From Hymenoscyphus infarciens (Eukaryota > Ascomycota > Leotiomycetes > Helotiales > Helotiaceae): a stretch of 64,000 nt of DNA. The translations under genes and the position numbers were made by a program. This document shows positions 10,600 through 21,339 of the stretch, piece after piece (within the stretch, counting starts at the first letter, position 1; each line of letters opens with the position of its first letter). The stretch spans positions 179,472-243,471 of the forward strand of contig LLCB01000049.1 of NCBI GenBank assembly GCA_001414345.1. The letters are read 5' to 3'. The notes under the pieces are model-generated. The model saw nothing but the letters and a program-made list of their open reading frames with translations, made no database searches and was not told where the DNA came from.

Positions 10600-13069
10600 T
10601 ATGGGATTTCTCATGGGAGGGGATGAATGGATCGGCTAGTCGCAGAACGATGGCTTGTGATGGTAGGAAAGGAAAAGCGGTTCTATTTGCTCTTCTAGTC
10701 TCGGGCTCGGTGGGTGGGCGATTATCCATCAATCATTGTATTATTTGGGATTCTATTTTCGTTTGCCATGCTGGTTGTTAGGTAGGTAGTAAAGAAAATA
10801 CTATCAGAAGAAAAATCAAAAGTCAGATCCTCGTCCTTTTTGTTGACTTTTTTACTTCTTGCTTGTTCTTTCCTTTCCTTCGCATCTTTTAGTGAGGTAT
10901 GGTATGTTTCTCGTGACTAGGCAAAGTTCGTAACTAAGTGTATAAGTAGATGCTTGATCTGGGGTCTTGTCTGGTATGAAGACAGAGCTCAAAAACCACC
11001 ACATGATGGTCTTTGGAGTTTGTTGAGGTTTCAGAGAAGTGACACCTGATTGGTAGACTTCCCCGCATCTCAGAAAACCAGTTAACCGTGAAAATACACC
11101 ACACTTTGGAACTCCCTCCCAGGGTTCTAAACAAAGTTATCTCGACAACATGACACGCTTTCGACGGTAGATAGTTTGAGATGGATTTGGGTTCCACCTG
11201 CTTCTTCCTTTTATATGCTACCTAGGTCTCCGAATTCCTTGCGTCCAAAAATAAGCTCAACCTCTTTGCATTCTTCGTTGTTGTATCTTGTCTCTGGAAA
11301 TTCCGGGGAGAGGGAAGATCGAAGATAGTTGCAGATTTGGGGGTGAGTGAGTGAGTGAGTGGGTTGATAAGAAGGTGAGGTGGGGAGATTGAATGATGTT
11401 GCTACCTGTGGGATTCTGTGAAGAGGGGGGGGGGGGGGCGACAGGTGGTGTGAGAGGGAATTCGGAGGAGGACGGGACTTGAAGGAGAGATATAATAGGT
11501 ATGGTTTGGTTGATTGTAACATTCCTACCTACATCGACTGACGACATGAGCAGGAACTTGTCTTAGCACTCGACCTTGGGACTCAGGTAGCGAGGTAGAT
11601 AAAAGAAAGGTGATGCACTACTCTATTTTGGAAGACGAGGAGGTTAATTGGGGAGTTTCAACATATTGCTGTTTGTGGTTGGAGGAAAATAGGAGGGTAT
11701 TGGTTAGAGATGGAAAAGAGGGGATGGAGCATTAGGTTTAATTTAGTGAGAATCGCCCGGGCTTTGGAGCCGACTCAAAACTGTTTTTGGGAAAGTTGAT
11801 TTCGAGGGTGACAAAGTATTCGACCGTAGCAGGCGGGGAAATTGGAGGAAGTTCGGAAGTATGTGATGTAGGACATGTAGCGTCTTTTGTCAGGTTAAGG
11901 ATTTCGCGGCGATATTCTGGTTGCAGTGGTATGATAATAACTATACTCCTCAGCTTATTGTCTTCCTCTTTAAAACAGGGCTTATCAACGTTGACAAGTA
12001 GAAGACATCACAGTTTAACGGATCGTACCTATATATAGCGAATTCTACCTTTCTTTCCCGGGGTATTCAGTGGTTGCTTACTAGTTCTACGAAACTTTCT
12101 TTGCCTTGCAGGAAGATTGTTGGTTGACGTCCTGACTATTGCTGCCTACCCCCAAAAAATCCCCGTCCAAAATTCCAATTCAACATCTCGACATTGATTT
12201 GGTACCTTGCTTCCTTAGTTGAGTATATGAAGATTCTGTGGGGAGGGGTCCTATTTTGAGCCACGAATCGGGAAGTGGGGCAAGTGGTGAGTGATGGGAA
12301 GGCGGGTGCTGATGGTGAATGATAAGGTGGGAAGCATATCCTGGAATTGTACTAACTGCTAAACCAAAAGTTTGGGTACAAGTGGCGAGGGGTAGGAAGT
12401 GGGTTGTCAGGTATTCATTGCTGTTCTCAAGCTGATGAGATTTTTGTTCTAAGAACCTGGAAGTTTGGTTGGGGGCGCTTCACACTTTCTAATGCGATCT
12501 GGTACGCATGTGGAATGGAGCGGGGAAGGGACCTTCTGTGAGAAGTACCGGGGCAGAGAATTCCACTTTGAGGTAGGTTATCGGAAGACCCTTCGGAGTC
12601 ATTTTGTAAAGATGCCGTGGGTTCAACAAAACTTGAGGTTTCGATAGTAACGTAATTTCGACAGCAAAAGCGAAGAGTGGAAATTGACTTCCAGATGGGA
12701 ACACTAGTAGGAATTTGTTCTAGTAGGAGTGGAATCTAAGCACGTTGAATGAGCGGAGTAGGATCGTCAAGTTACTCCGCAGACATACCTAAACACTGCA
12801 CCTAGAACGAACATATATGCTTCGACAACCAGACCCTTTTCGACAGTAAAAGCGTAAGTTCTTTTTCCTTTTTCAGCTTGGATCCTCTGAACTCTCAGCT
12901 AGGAAAAAGAATTAGTTCAAACCTGGTCATGTACCTTGACCTGGAACACTTTACAGTTAGCGCGACTATGAAATTTCCGGTCGTCTATTAGACGACGTCC
13001 AAAGTTGATCTGCCTTGTAGCTGATTACTTATTTCGAGAGCTTATCCGCGTTCGATAAAATGCTCATTC
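10600..13069. other. Gene-poor interval with simple repeats
   Basis: I found no supportable gene in these 2.5 kb. Around 11,257-11,547 open frames on the minus strand are products of low-complexity DNA: a (GTGA)n tract at about 11,343-11,361 and a run of 14 G at 11,425-11,438. The first few hundred bases hold the 3' UTR of the CstF-64 gene. Confidence 0.5.
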
Positions 13070-13477
13070 CTAAACCATCATTACATACTGATTATAGCCT
13101 CTAGTTCGCTGTATAGCCCTATCAAGTTTTAAGTACTTCATAACTAAAATACAAACCTTAATAGAAAGGACGTCTTTCAAAGTTTGGGGAAGACTGTCTT
13201 CCAGTATTGACGTCTGAAAGCGGGAAAGGTTTAATGTTGTGGGCTCTAGAACGGCATTATTCCTTGGACCCCGGCAGTAACTCAGAGCCGCATAACGAAG
13301 AGGGGTGCCAATACGTGTACAAAGCTTGACATACGCTTTGTCCCCACTTTGTCCCCACTTTGGCCAACACCAATCAATCGCCTTGGCATAGTGTTGCTCA
13401 GAGGCTAACATGTTATCATTTCCCACCCAATGCCTGCCTGAATGCCATCTGAACACTCGAACGTAACGTACATTCAT
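13070..13477 (-). pseudogene. HET-domain (heterokaryon incompatibility) gene fragment
   Basis: The 135-residue frame contains the core HET signature: RYAALSYCRG near residue 61, then a spaced LPQTLKD near residue 95. Intact HET domains read YAALSYCWG ... LPQTIxDA and continue into a conserved block with WIDSLCI. Here the conserved Trp is Arg, and after LPQTLKDVLSI the sequence no longer resembles the family. No flanking exon restores the rest. I therefore read this as a truncated relic of one of the many HET genes of filamentous ascomycetes. The surrounding DNA is gene-poor and AT-rich, which agrees with decay. Confidence 0.7.
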
Positions 13478-13789
13478 CCAAGGGTCTCTAGACCTGACAA
13501 AGGTGCCAAGGTCCGCGCACCGAACAAGAACCGTACAGCTATAAGTAATTGCACTTTTAGAATTAAGTTTTCGGTATTGTCTATTTCATAAAGCTCGATA
13601 CAATCGAGCCAAACGACCTGGTCAATTTACTAAGAAACACGTCTATACGCCAGGGATGTTTCGGTACAGAGAGAGCTAAAAATTGATAATTTGTGTTTCT
13701 TATAAAACTTGGTACCCGTACATATATACATTTCAAACAATCGTTAATCATGATCCCATTCCCCTACAAAAGACTTTACAAGCGTGTCA

Positions 13790-15592
13790 TCAAGCATGCC
13801 CGCCATCCATCTGCCGTTGCAGCTTCATCTCCTTCTGTGCCTGTCTCGCATAATTCACCCCAAAGCCGTGTTTGAAGACCTCGCGGATATCCTCGAGGGT
13901 CATGCCCTTGACTTCTGGATAGCAAAAGTACGCGGCGATCCAACCAAAGAAGCAGATTGCGGCATAGAAGCCGAATGCTCCTGATGGAGTGGTGTTTTCC
14001 ATTTGTGTGAGGAAAGTAGAGGCGACGATGATGTTGGAACCCCAGCAGCTAGACATGAGTCAATATCACAGTCTTCTTATGAAGTCGAAAATTACTCACG
14101 AGCATGTCAACATCATGGTTCCGTATGAGCGAACTTCCATGGGGAAAAATTCGGATGAGAGCCAAGCAGTATTGCCCATACCAGAAGAGTAAAAGCCGAC
14201 ATAGATGATCATAGAGGCAAGGACTACATATGCGGGCCATCCAATCTCTTGTGATTTGAGAGTCAGATCGTGGTTAATTGGGATCCAGTGGAAGGCAACA
14301 GCTGCAACTGCAAGGAAAAGCGCCTAGAATTGCAAGTTAGGGCGGACATATGATCGATGAGAGGAGTAGAGCTCACCATTCCCCACATTGTGCACATCAA
14401 AATCCGTCGTCTTCCAAAACGATCCACAACCAAAAGATTTACCCAAGTGAAGAAGAAATTGGTTGCTGCGATGATGGTTCCGACTGCGACTGGATTCGAG
14501 AAACCAACAAGAGCGAACAAGGTAGATGAATAATACATCAAAGCATTGAAACCTCCCAACTGGCTGATGGCCATGAGACCGCAAGCCGCGATGAGAGCCC
14601 GGAGATTCCCAGGAACAACATAGAGCTGTTTGAGCAACCAGATTTGTCCCTTGCCTTCTTTAAGGGCTTTGGCCTCAGCCACGTGCGCCGCAATGTGGGC
14701 AACTTTTTGCTGGACCTGCTCAGGTGTTCCAAGTGGAAAAATCTTTTGGATGACGGCTGCGGCCTCGTCGTGTTTGCCGTGGTAGACAAGTTGGCGGGGT
14801 GACTCGGGGCAAAAGGGAAGTAGGCAACAGAGAATGATGGCCGGGACTGCACCAAGCCCAACCATGTATCTCCAGCCGTGAGTAACGTGTGCAAGTGCGG
14901 CCCCGATACCATAACTGATCAATTGTCCCCCTGTGATAGACATGTTATCAAGACCGATCATTCGACCACGGTATTTAGCTGGAGCGACTTCGGCGATGTA
15001 AAGCTACATTTGAGAAGTTAGCATATGTTTTGTTTGGTGTATGATCGAGTATGGGAGGGAGACTAACTGGGACAATCATTGCTGCGGATCCAACACCAAA
15101 TCCTACCACGAGACGTCCAACTGTCATTTGAGCCAAGGAGAAAGAGGCAGCTTGCAATATTGCCCCAATAACGAACAAGAAGCAGCCCATGTAGATGGCA
15201 CCCTTTCGCCCAAAACGGTCAGCTGTAAGACCAGCAGCAACGGCGCCAATGAAAGCTCCGCCCGAGGTGATGGAAGTAATGAGCTCCTTCTCGCTAGCAT
15301 TCAATGTTTTGCCAAGATCCTCATTGAGATAGACGAGAACAGCTGAGATGATTCCCGTATCGTAACCTATGTCGAATCAATCAAATGCATATCCACCGAG
15401 GCGAAGAATTGGCTTACCGAAGAGCAGACCGCCAACGCCAGCAGTTAACGCGACAAGCCAGGCATATCTTCCCGACTGCGTCTGTTCGATGCTATCCAAG
15501 TCTTCGAGGTGTCCCGAGGTGGAATATGTTGAGAGGTTCTCGACATGAAGAGCACCGGATTTATCCCCCTTGTACTCTGCAGAAGGATCCAT
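13790..15592 (-). CDS. MFS sugar transporter of the myo-inositol (ITR) type
   Basis: Predicted plasma-membrane proton symporter for a sugar or polyol, most likely myo-inositol. Five exons (15592-15418, 15366-15068, 15003-14377, 14323-14100, 14048-13790) join in frame to give 527 residues with the 12-helix MFS layout. Sugar-porter motifs are present: DRFGRKGA in loop 2-3, PESPRQL after helix 6, DRFGRRRI in loop 8-9, and a cytoplasmic tail after PEVKGMTLEDI. The run RGRMIGLDNMSITGGQLISYG resembles the GGQL(I/V)xYG block of inositol transporters such as yeast Itr1, and this is my reason for the substrate call. MIOX and an inositol-dehydrogenase-like gene 9-12 kb away support it. A general hexose or polyol carrier remains possible. 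Confidence 0.85.
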
Positions 15593-16540
15593 GATGAAAC
15601 TGGGTAGGGAGAGAGATTGAAGTGAGGAGTTGCGAACTTTCAGCTCAAAGAAGCTGATTTGATTGTGCAGAGAAGATGATCTGGGAGGTGACGTGAGAGA
15701 TGAAGCACGATTCTGGGAGAGTGGAAGCCTTGCAAGTTATATATTTATTATTCTCGACTCTCGGGCTACCTAGGTACTGTATACACGAGGCAGACAGATC
15801 TACTTGCTGAAATTGCCCCTCCTCGGCCCGGTCATACTTGCTCTAGTCCACTCTAGTCCAACTTATTTGTCGATGGGTCCAGCCTTGCGGATAGGGAGCG
15901 TATAGTAAAAACCTGGGGGATGCGGGGTACCCCAGACCCCAGACTTGCAGGGATCCATTTCGCAGGCGGTCTCCCATTGGTGAATGACAAGTCGTCTTGA
16001 CTGGAAGCCAAGGACGAATTGAGAAGTAGTTGCACTTGCTTGACTCGTCGGTCGTTACTGACCTACTGAGCTTTCTCGGTTCTAGGTGGCGTTTGTCGGC
16101 AACTGCCCAACAGGGTGGGTGTGCGGGGCGGGGCAATTCTCTAGCCCCTTACCCCTTTACTTTTCCCCGCTCACCTGCCTCAGCTTCCCCGCATCCAGTA
16201 TTTCTACTCTACTTGAAGTGAAGTGAACTTGCCATATTCACATACGCACCTGCAATATTTCTTTCTTGCCATCTTTCCAATAGACAAAGGCGGCTTTTTT
16301 TCCTAGTCAACCTTTCTTGGCGGTCTCAACAGGGGTTGTTCCTCCTTACTGTATGTAAGATCTTACATGGCACAATCTAGCCCAAGGTAATAATATATTC
16401 CAAAAGCACATGCCGCTACCTACGTCATGATACTGATCTATGGGCAGAGTGCCTGCGAATAAGCAGGGCGACGATGGTCAGCGAGGTCAGTTGCCATCTC
16501 ATTGCAGACTTATTTCAATCGCTCCGTTTTCGATGAGCAT
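15593..16540. promoter_or_regulatory. Promoter region between transporter and transcription factor
   Basis: The transporter is transcribed leftwards and the transcription factor rightwards, so this interval should carry both promoters. A TATA-like tract (tatatatttatta) lies near 15,739-15,752. A directly repeated ctctagtcca occurs near 15,840-15,860. Open frames here have no protein character. Confidence 0.45.
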
Positions 16541-16588
16541 TGTGGCTACTGTACATGCCAGGGGAACAAGCGCTGCAAAATTCGATGC
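16541..16588 (+). other. Cysteine-rich patch, possible degenerate Zn2Cys6 half-finger
   Basis: In one frame this stretch reads C-GY-C-T-C-QGNKR-C-KIR-C, preceded by the open run FNRSVFDEH. It resembles the first half of a fungal Zn2Cys6 cluster (Cys-x2-Cys-x6-Cys with Lys/Arg), but the spacing is off by one and the second half is not found. The same frame hits a stop at 16,637. It may be a decayed or mis-spliced DNA-binding exon of the transcription factor that starts 300 bp downstream, or chance. Confidence 0.3.
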
Positions 16589-16890
16589 GCTACATTTGCA
16601 TCTAAGCTCATAGATGTCTCACACACCCGAGGCTCGTAGTACGAGAGACCAGAAATTCTGTCATTTTCCTGTGCTGAATTCAGATTGATGTTGGTTGCAA
16701 TTAGAGGAAACCTCTAATATACCGATTGTAAAGCCGACGTTTGGCAATCTGCGGTTTCGCCACGGAAGTTCAGCAAGATATGATTCGGAATTTTCCAAAG
16801 ACCAAACCTGGGTGAGGATTAAAGGAAAAAGTCAGACAAGCCCACTTTCCTTTCAAATCAAGAGCCCATTCTGATGTGTGCGCTATGTAG

Positions 16891-18720
16891 TCTGCTCGGA
16901 GTTTGTGGATGAGCTTCCAGAACTGGATGAGATTTATTCTACAAATCCCAAACGGAGAACGGACATAATTACGGATACAACAGGCGTTCAATCTCAATCT
17001 ACGCCTTCTCCCGTCCCATCTGTGGCAGCATACTCTATTGACTCTGAAGATCAATCATTACCGGCCCCATCCTCGGCATGGACCCCTCGGTCGCTTTACT
17101 CTGGGACACAGATAACCAAAAGACGTAGGACGAATGACAGTGGACTATCATCCTCCTTTCGCTCACCCACAAATCCCGCCGCCTTCCTACACTCCAATGA
17201 CAGAACTAGTAGCCACGGTGGCTCGCCAGCGAGGCAAGAGGGCGCCATCGACTCACTTCTCGGAGCGGCTGATTACCCCGAGCAGGGCCTCAACCAAGGG
17301 GGAATTTCCAGAAAATCTCCCTCACATGGGCAATTCGAAGCTCTTAGCAGCATACAACCGGGCACGCCGGGAGTATGGCCCCATGTCGACCTCCAAGAAG
17401 CTTGTCTCATACGTTACTTCATTGACGAATTAGCATACTGGGTAGGTTTTCCCCTCCCATCCCACCGACCTTAGCTCACTCCAAAGTTTGATCTTTGCGA
17501 CCCAGAGCGCCACTTTGCCATGGTTGTTCCGCTCAGAGCCAGAAACTGTCCGGCTTTACTGAACGCCATCTACACCGCATCAGCGAGACACCTCTGTCGT
17601 CTAGACCAATATAGAAAGAACAATGCAGTGGAATACCTCGAAAAGCGGCTCACAGATCTACACATCGAGACTGCTGTCGAATATCATAGCCGATGTATCG
17701 AGCATCTAGTTTCCGTTTCTGATGATCCAGAAGCAGTATATGATGAAAACCTCTTGGTTGCATCGATAATCTTACGATTCTACGAAGAAGTCGATGGTAA
17801 GCTGCCATTTTACTCATTGTTATTCACCCATATTGATTGGGCTATTTAGCTCCTCTCAGCGGTGGAGACTGGGAAACGGGACTCCAAGGCACCCAGGTCT
17901 TTATTGAAGCCCAGGCTTCTTCCGGCCTCGAAAGCGGGCTCAGGCGAGCGGCTTTCAGAGTAGCATGCCGACAAGAAGTGTACATGAGTTTTGTGAAACA
18001 GCGCCCGTTCCGCCTGGCATTGAATTGGGACAATTATCGCTCACTCGAACCTGCTGATGATCACACGTGGGCTCACCGAGTCGTAGTTCATACCGCCAAT
18101 GTACTGATGTACTGTTATGGTGAACATCCAAAGACTAATAGTGATTATGATGCTTTGGTGGAGTATCATCGTGGGTGGGATGCTCTGAGACCCAAGTCTT
18201 TTGAGCCCATTTACAATAACCCACCAGATGTTGCAAGAGGAGAGGTCTATCCCGAGTTATGGTATCTGTCAGATTGTCATGGTGAGTACCCCCTAAGTAC
18301 CTTGGTGGGGCCGTCTGATGAGTTCCATGACAGTGACAGCCGTCCAACATCTCGATCTCGCTAAAATTCTCCTCACTTCCTACGATCCACGCATCCCGCG
18401 ACTAGGCCCCTACCACCGATCGGCGGCCAGAAGAATTGAAGTAAGTCATCTGCAATATGAAATCCAGATCATAGATTTACGTTTGTTAGGAAGAAGTAAA
18501 TACGATAGTAAAACGTCTCTGTGGTGTGGCTATCTCAAATAGACGCGCACCGCCAGCTATAGCGGCTTGTATGGCGTTAGCCATGTGTGGCGATCAAATT
18601 TCAGACCGGAGAGAGCAGCAGAGTATGCTTGATATTTTGGTTTACACGGATACGAAACATGCTTGGCCAACCGTGGAAATCCAGCAGAGGCTGAAGGAGG
18701 CATGGGGGTGGACGGGTTGA
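16891..18720 (+). CDS. Fungal-specific transcription factor (Fungal_trans_2 / ARCA-like), 5' end unresolved
   Basis: Predicted nuclear regulator. Five exons join in frame (about 16891-17441, 17487-17796, 17850-18281, 18334-18440, 18490-18720), giving about 543 residues. The first is preceded by an in-frame stop at 16,872-16,874 and has no ATG before MVVP in exon 2, so at least one upstream exon must exist. The Ser/Pro-rich first part with a basic KRRR stretch is linker-like. The rest has the helical regulatory-domain pattern of this family ([28 protein letters not shown]). The DNA-binding Zn2Cys6 cluster should lie upstream; only a degenerate candidate is seen at 16,541-16,588. The gene sits next to the P450 and transporter, so it may control this locus. 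Loss of its N-terminus would make it a pseudogene. Confidence 0.7.
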
Positions 18721-18927
18721 GAACTAATACGTTTGGATATGATCAACTACTTCTTCACTTGATTGTCTTTAGCGCGGTACACTGCGGGTACAATTCAGAA
18801 GATCAGATGAGAAATCTAGATAATGAAGTTTGAACAGTCTTGTTCATCTACGTAATTGAAACCCAAATAGTGGTAATCGCTAGTAACCATGTTGCAAAAG
18901 TAATCTTCTTAACCAAAAGGTCCTGAC

Positions 18928-20546
18928 TCAACATACATCCTCGAACCTCCTCCAGACCTTCAGGGGCATCGGACCGGGCGCCAGATTGAACGTCTCATAA
19001 CGGTCCGGCACCCACCCGTCGTATGGCAACGCAAATTCAAATCGATGCACAACACTAGCCAACAACACGGTTTGCTCTAAATAGCTGATATTCCTCCCAA
19101 TGCATCCTCGAGCCCCAGTGCTAAATGAGATGAAAGCTGCTTGTAACTCCTTCGCATCTTCGCCCAGCCACCTCTCTGGTCTGAACACTTCCGGCTCAGG
19201 AAAGACTTTGGGATCCCGGTGAGCAACGTAAGCGGATATCGAGACTGTGGTCTCGCCTGGAATGAAGTCGCCGAGAATAGGAGCTCCCTCCAGTGGTGTA
19301 CGGCGGGGAAGACCGAAGGTGGTTGGTGGGAACATGCGGAGCGCTTCATCGAGGCAGGCGCGGAGGTAGGGGAGGTGGCGGACTTTGTCGTAGGCGATGA
19401 CACCCTCTGATGGATCAATGACAGCATCCAGTTCTGCACGGAGTTTGGCGAGACATTCAGGGTTGGCGAGGAGGAGATACATTGCATTGTTCATGGCAAT
19501 GGCAGTGGTGTCCGATCCGGCATTCATCATGATGGAAATCTCGGCAACAATCTCGCCCCATTCCATGCCGTTGGGGCTACCGTTCTTGTCTTCCATCAAT
19601 GCCGTGAAGAAGTCATCGAGTGGTTCCCCAGCGCGGTAGCGGGCGAGGCGTTGCGTTGCCCGATGGTAGACGATATCGTTCCAGTTTTTGTTAAGCTGAA
19701 CCCTTTGGCGATACTCCTTGGAGACGTACGTGGAGAGTTTCCAGAGGAGAGGAAACCATTCATGGGCCCAGACTAAACCGGATTGTGCGCGAGCAGTGGC
19801 ATGGAGACACTCGCGGTAGTTGACCTTGTACAACTTGCCATCCATGGTTTCCGCCGTCACGAGATCATGGCCTTGGTCAAGAAACCCAAGTCGTTCTGAG
19901 AGGCCAATGTCCGCGATTGCGTCGAGTGTGAAGAAGTTGGAGTAGGCACGATAGTCGAAAAGGAGGTCTGCGGGTATTGGGATCGTGCCTTTCTTCAGAG
20001 GAGACGTGCAAAGACCATCTGCTGCTTTTATGAAACGCTCTGTCTTATCGGCAACCTTGTGCTCCCATCCTTCGAGATTTTTGAGGGCATATGCACTGCT
20101 GAGGATACGACGTTTGCGCTGATGGTCGAGTTTGTCCCGTACATCAGCAAGATGGTGGTGAGTTCCAGCTAAAGTGTCATAAAAGACGTCTTTGATGCAT
20201 TTGGTGTTGTGTCCATAGATGTCCTGCGGCAATTTTTAGCTATTGATTTGGAAAGCGTTTGAAAGCCTCAAGATTTTACCTTTATGGCTGAGATGTCAGA
20301 GTATGAAAGAGAATTGGGCCCGATGCGAACAACCGGTGACTTTTGATGTGCTTTGAGAAGAGCGTGTGACCGAAAACCTTTGTGAGCTTCATAACAGAAA
20401 CTAAGGTCTGTAATGCCTGAAAGGAAGTTCAAATTTGGATATTTGCGAAGGCCCTTGGGGTCTCGGAAGTATGCGACCACAGGCCATATGATGGAATAAG
20501 AGAAGAGACAAAGTGCCACAGCGGCAGTAATTAGATAGCCGAACAT
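18928..20546 (-). CDS. Cytochrome P450 monooxygenase
   Basis: Heme-thiolate monooxygenase anchored in the ER membrane. Two exons (20546-20280 and 20223-18928) join in frame to give 520 residues, the normal fungal size. An N-terminal anchor (LITAAVALCLFSYSIIWPVVAYF) is followed by all diagnostic motifs: the I-helix oxygen-binding AGSDTT, the K-helix EALR (ExxR), FRPERW, and the heme-binding FSTGARGCIG with the axial cysteine near residue 463. The CYP family and substrate cannot be named from the sequence alone. It is divergently transcribed from a P450 reductase paralogue across a 793-bp promoter, which suggests they are expressed together and work as a redox pair. Confidence 0.95.
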
Positions 20547-21339
20547 TTTGAAAGGATTGATTAATGATGGAATAATGATAGAAGAACTGCTTTTGATCTA
20601 TATGTAAGTAATGTTTGCGAGCTGCAGAGGTGGTGGTCACCAGGTTTGCAGACCAAAGCAGAACTTTTTAACTAGGGATCCGAAATACCCACAGAAGTCA
20701 AGAATAACTTTATTACTATGTTGTGGGCATCAGCTTGCCTTAATTTCCCTACCATCCAGCTCCCAACGTGGAAATCTAAGGGTTCGCCTTAAAGTGGATC
20801 ACAACTGTCGAGAACATGGCTAGCAGGGCAATTACCCCACAAAGTCTAAGATAACGACACTTCCTCGACCCGTTTCAGTATGGGGGGATATACTTCACAT
20901 GTCGAGTTGCATTTTGCATGCTGCAGACCTGCCGGGCAAATGCGCAGAAAAGGAAATTCGCTAGCGCCTTGTGATCGCCGCTAGAAGACGGAAAGAGTAG
21001 TTTTCCCCAGATTATGCTTAAATATTTCCAACTTCGGTAAGGTCGCAGAACACCAGTCGGTTCAAGCTCGTGTATTACAGATCTAGGTGAATTTGTCTTC
21101 TCCGGTACATTTACAAGGTTTACCCCAGATTTACTCTCTCCACCGGAGAAATATCCGGGCGCTTGGTTTGGACTCTGACGGGGAAGTGATATGCAATATT
21201 ATCATATCATTGAATCAAAGCTACCTTAAAACCTCCAGCTTCCTACTTGAGATCCAATTTATATTGCGTGTCAAGTCTTCACGAAACTGCTTGACAACTC
21301 CTTCTCCCCGCTGTAATACTTCTTCCAAAATTCATCAAA
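20547..21339. promoter_or_regulatory. Bidirectional promoter of the P450 and its reductase
   Basis: The two start codons face away from each other across 793 bp with no open gene between them. The region contains a perfect CCGGA-N6-TCCGG palindrome (listed separately) and a further TCCGG half-site at 21,101-21,105. A TATA-like element on the P450 side is not obvious. Confidence 0.65.
21143..21158. promoter_or_regulatory. CCGGA-N6-TCCGG palindrome, candidate Zn2Cys6 binding site
   Basis: The sequence is an exact inverted repeat of five bases around a six-base spacer, which contains CGG-N8-CCG. Inverted CGG triplets with fixed spacing are the classic target of dimeric fungal Zn2Cys6 regulators. 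It lies 182 bp upstream of the reductase ATG and about 0.6 kb from the P450 ATG. Binding is inferred, not shown. Confidence 0.45.

Noticed and set aside
11211..11547. Two overlapping minus-strand frames of about 100 codons.
   Set aside because: They owe their openness to the (GTGA)n and G14 tracts and have a Pro/Ser/His composition without folded-protein features.
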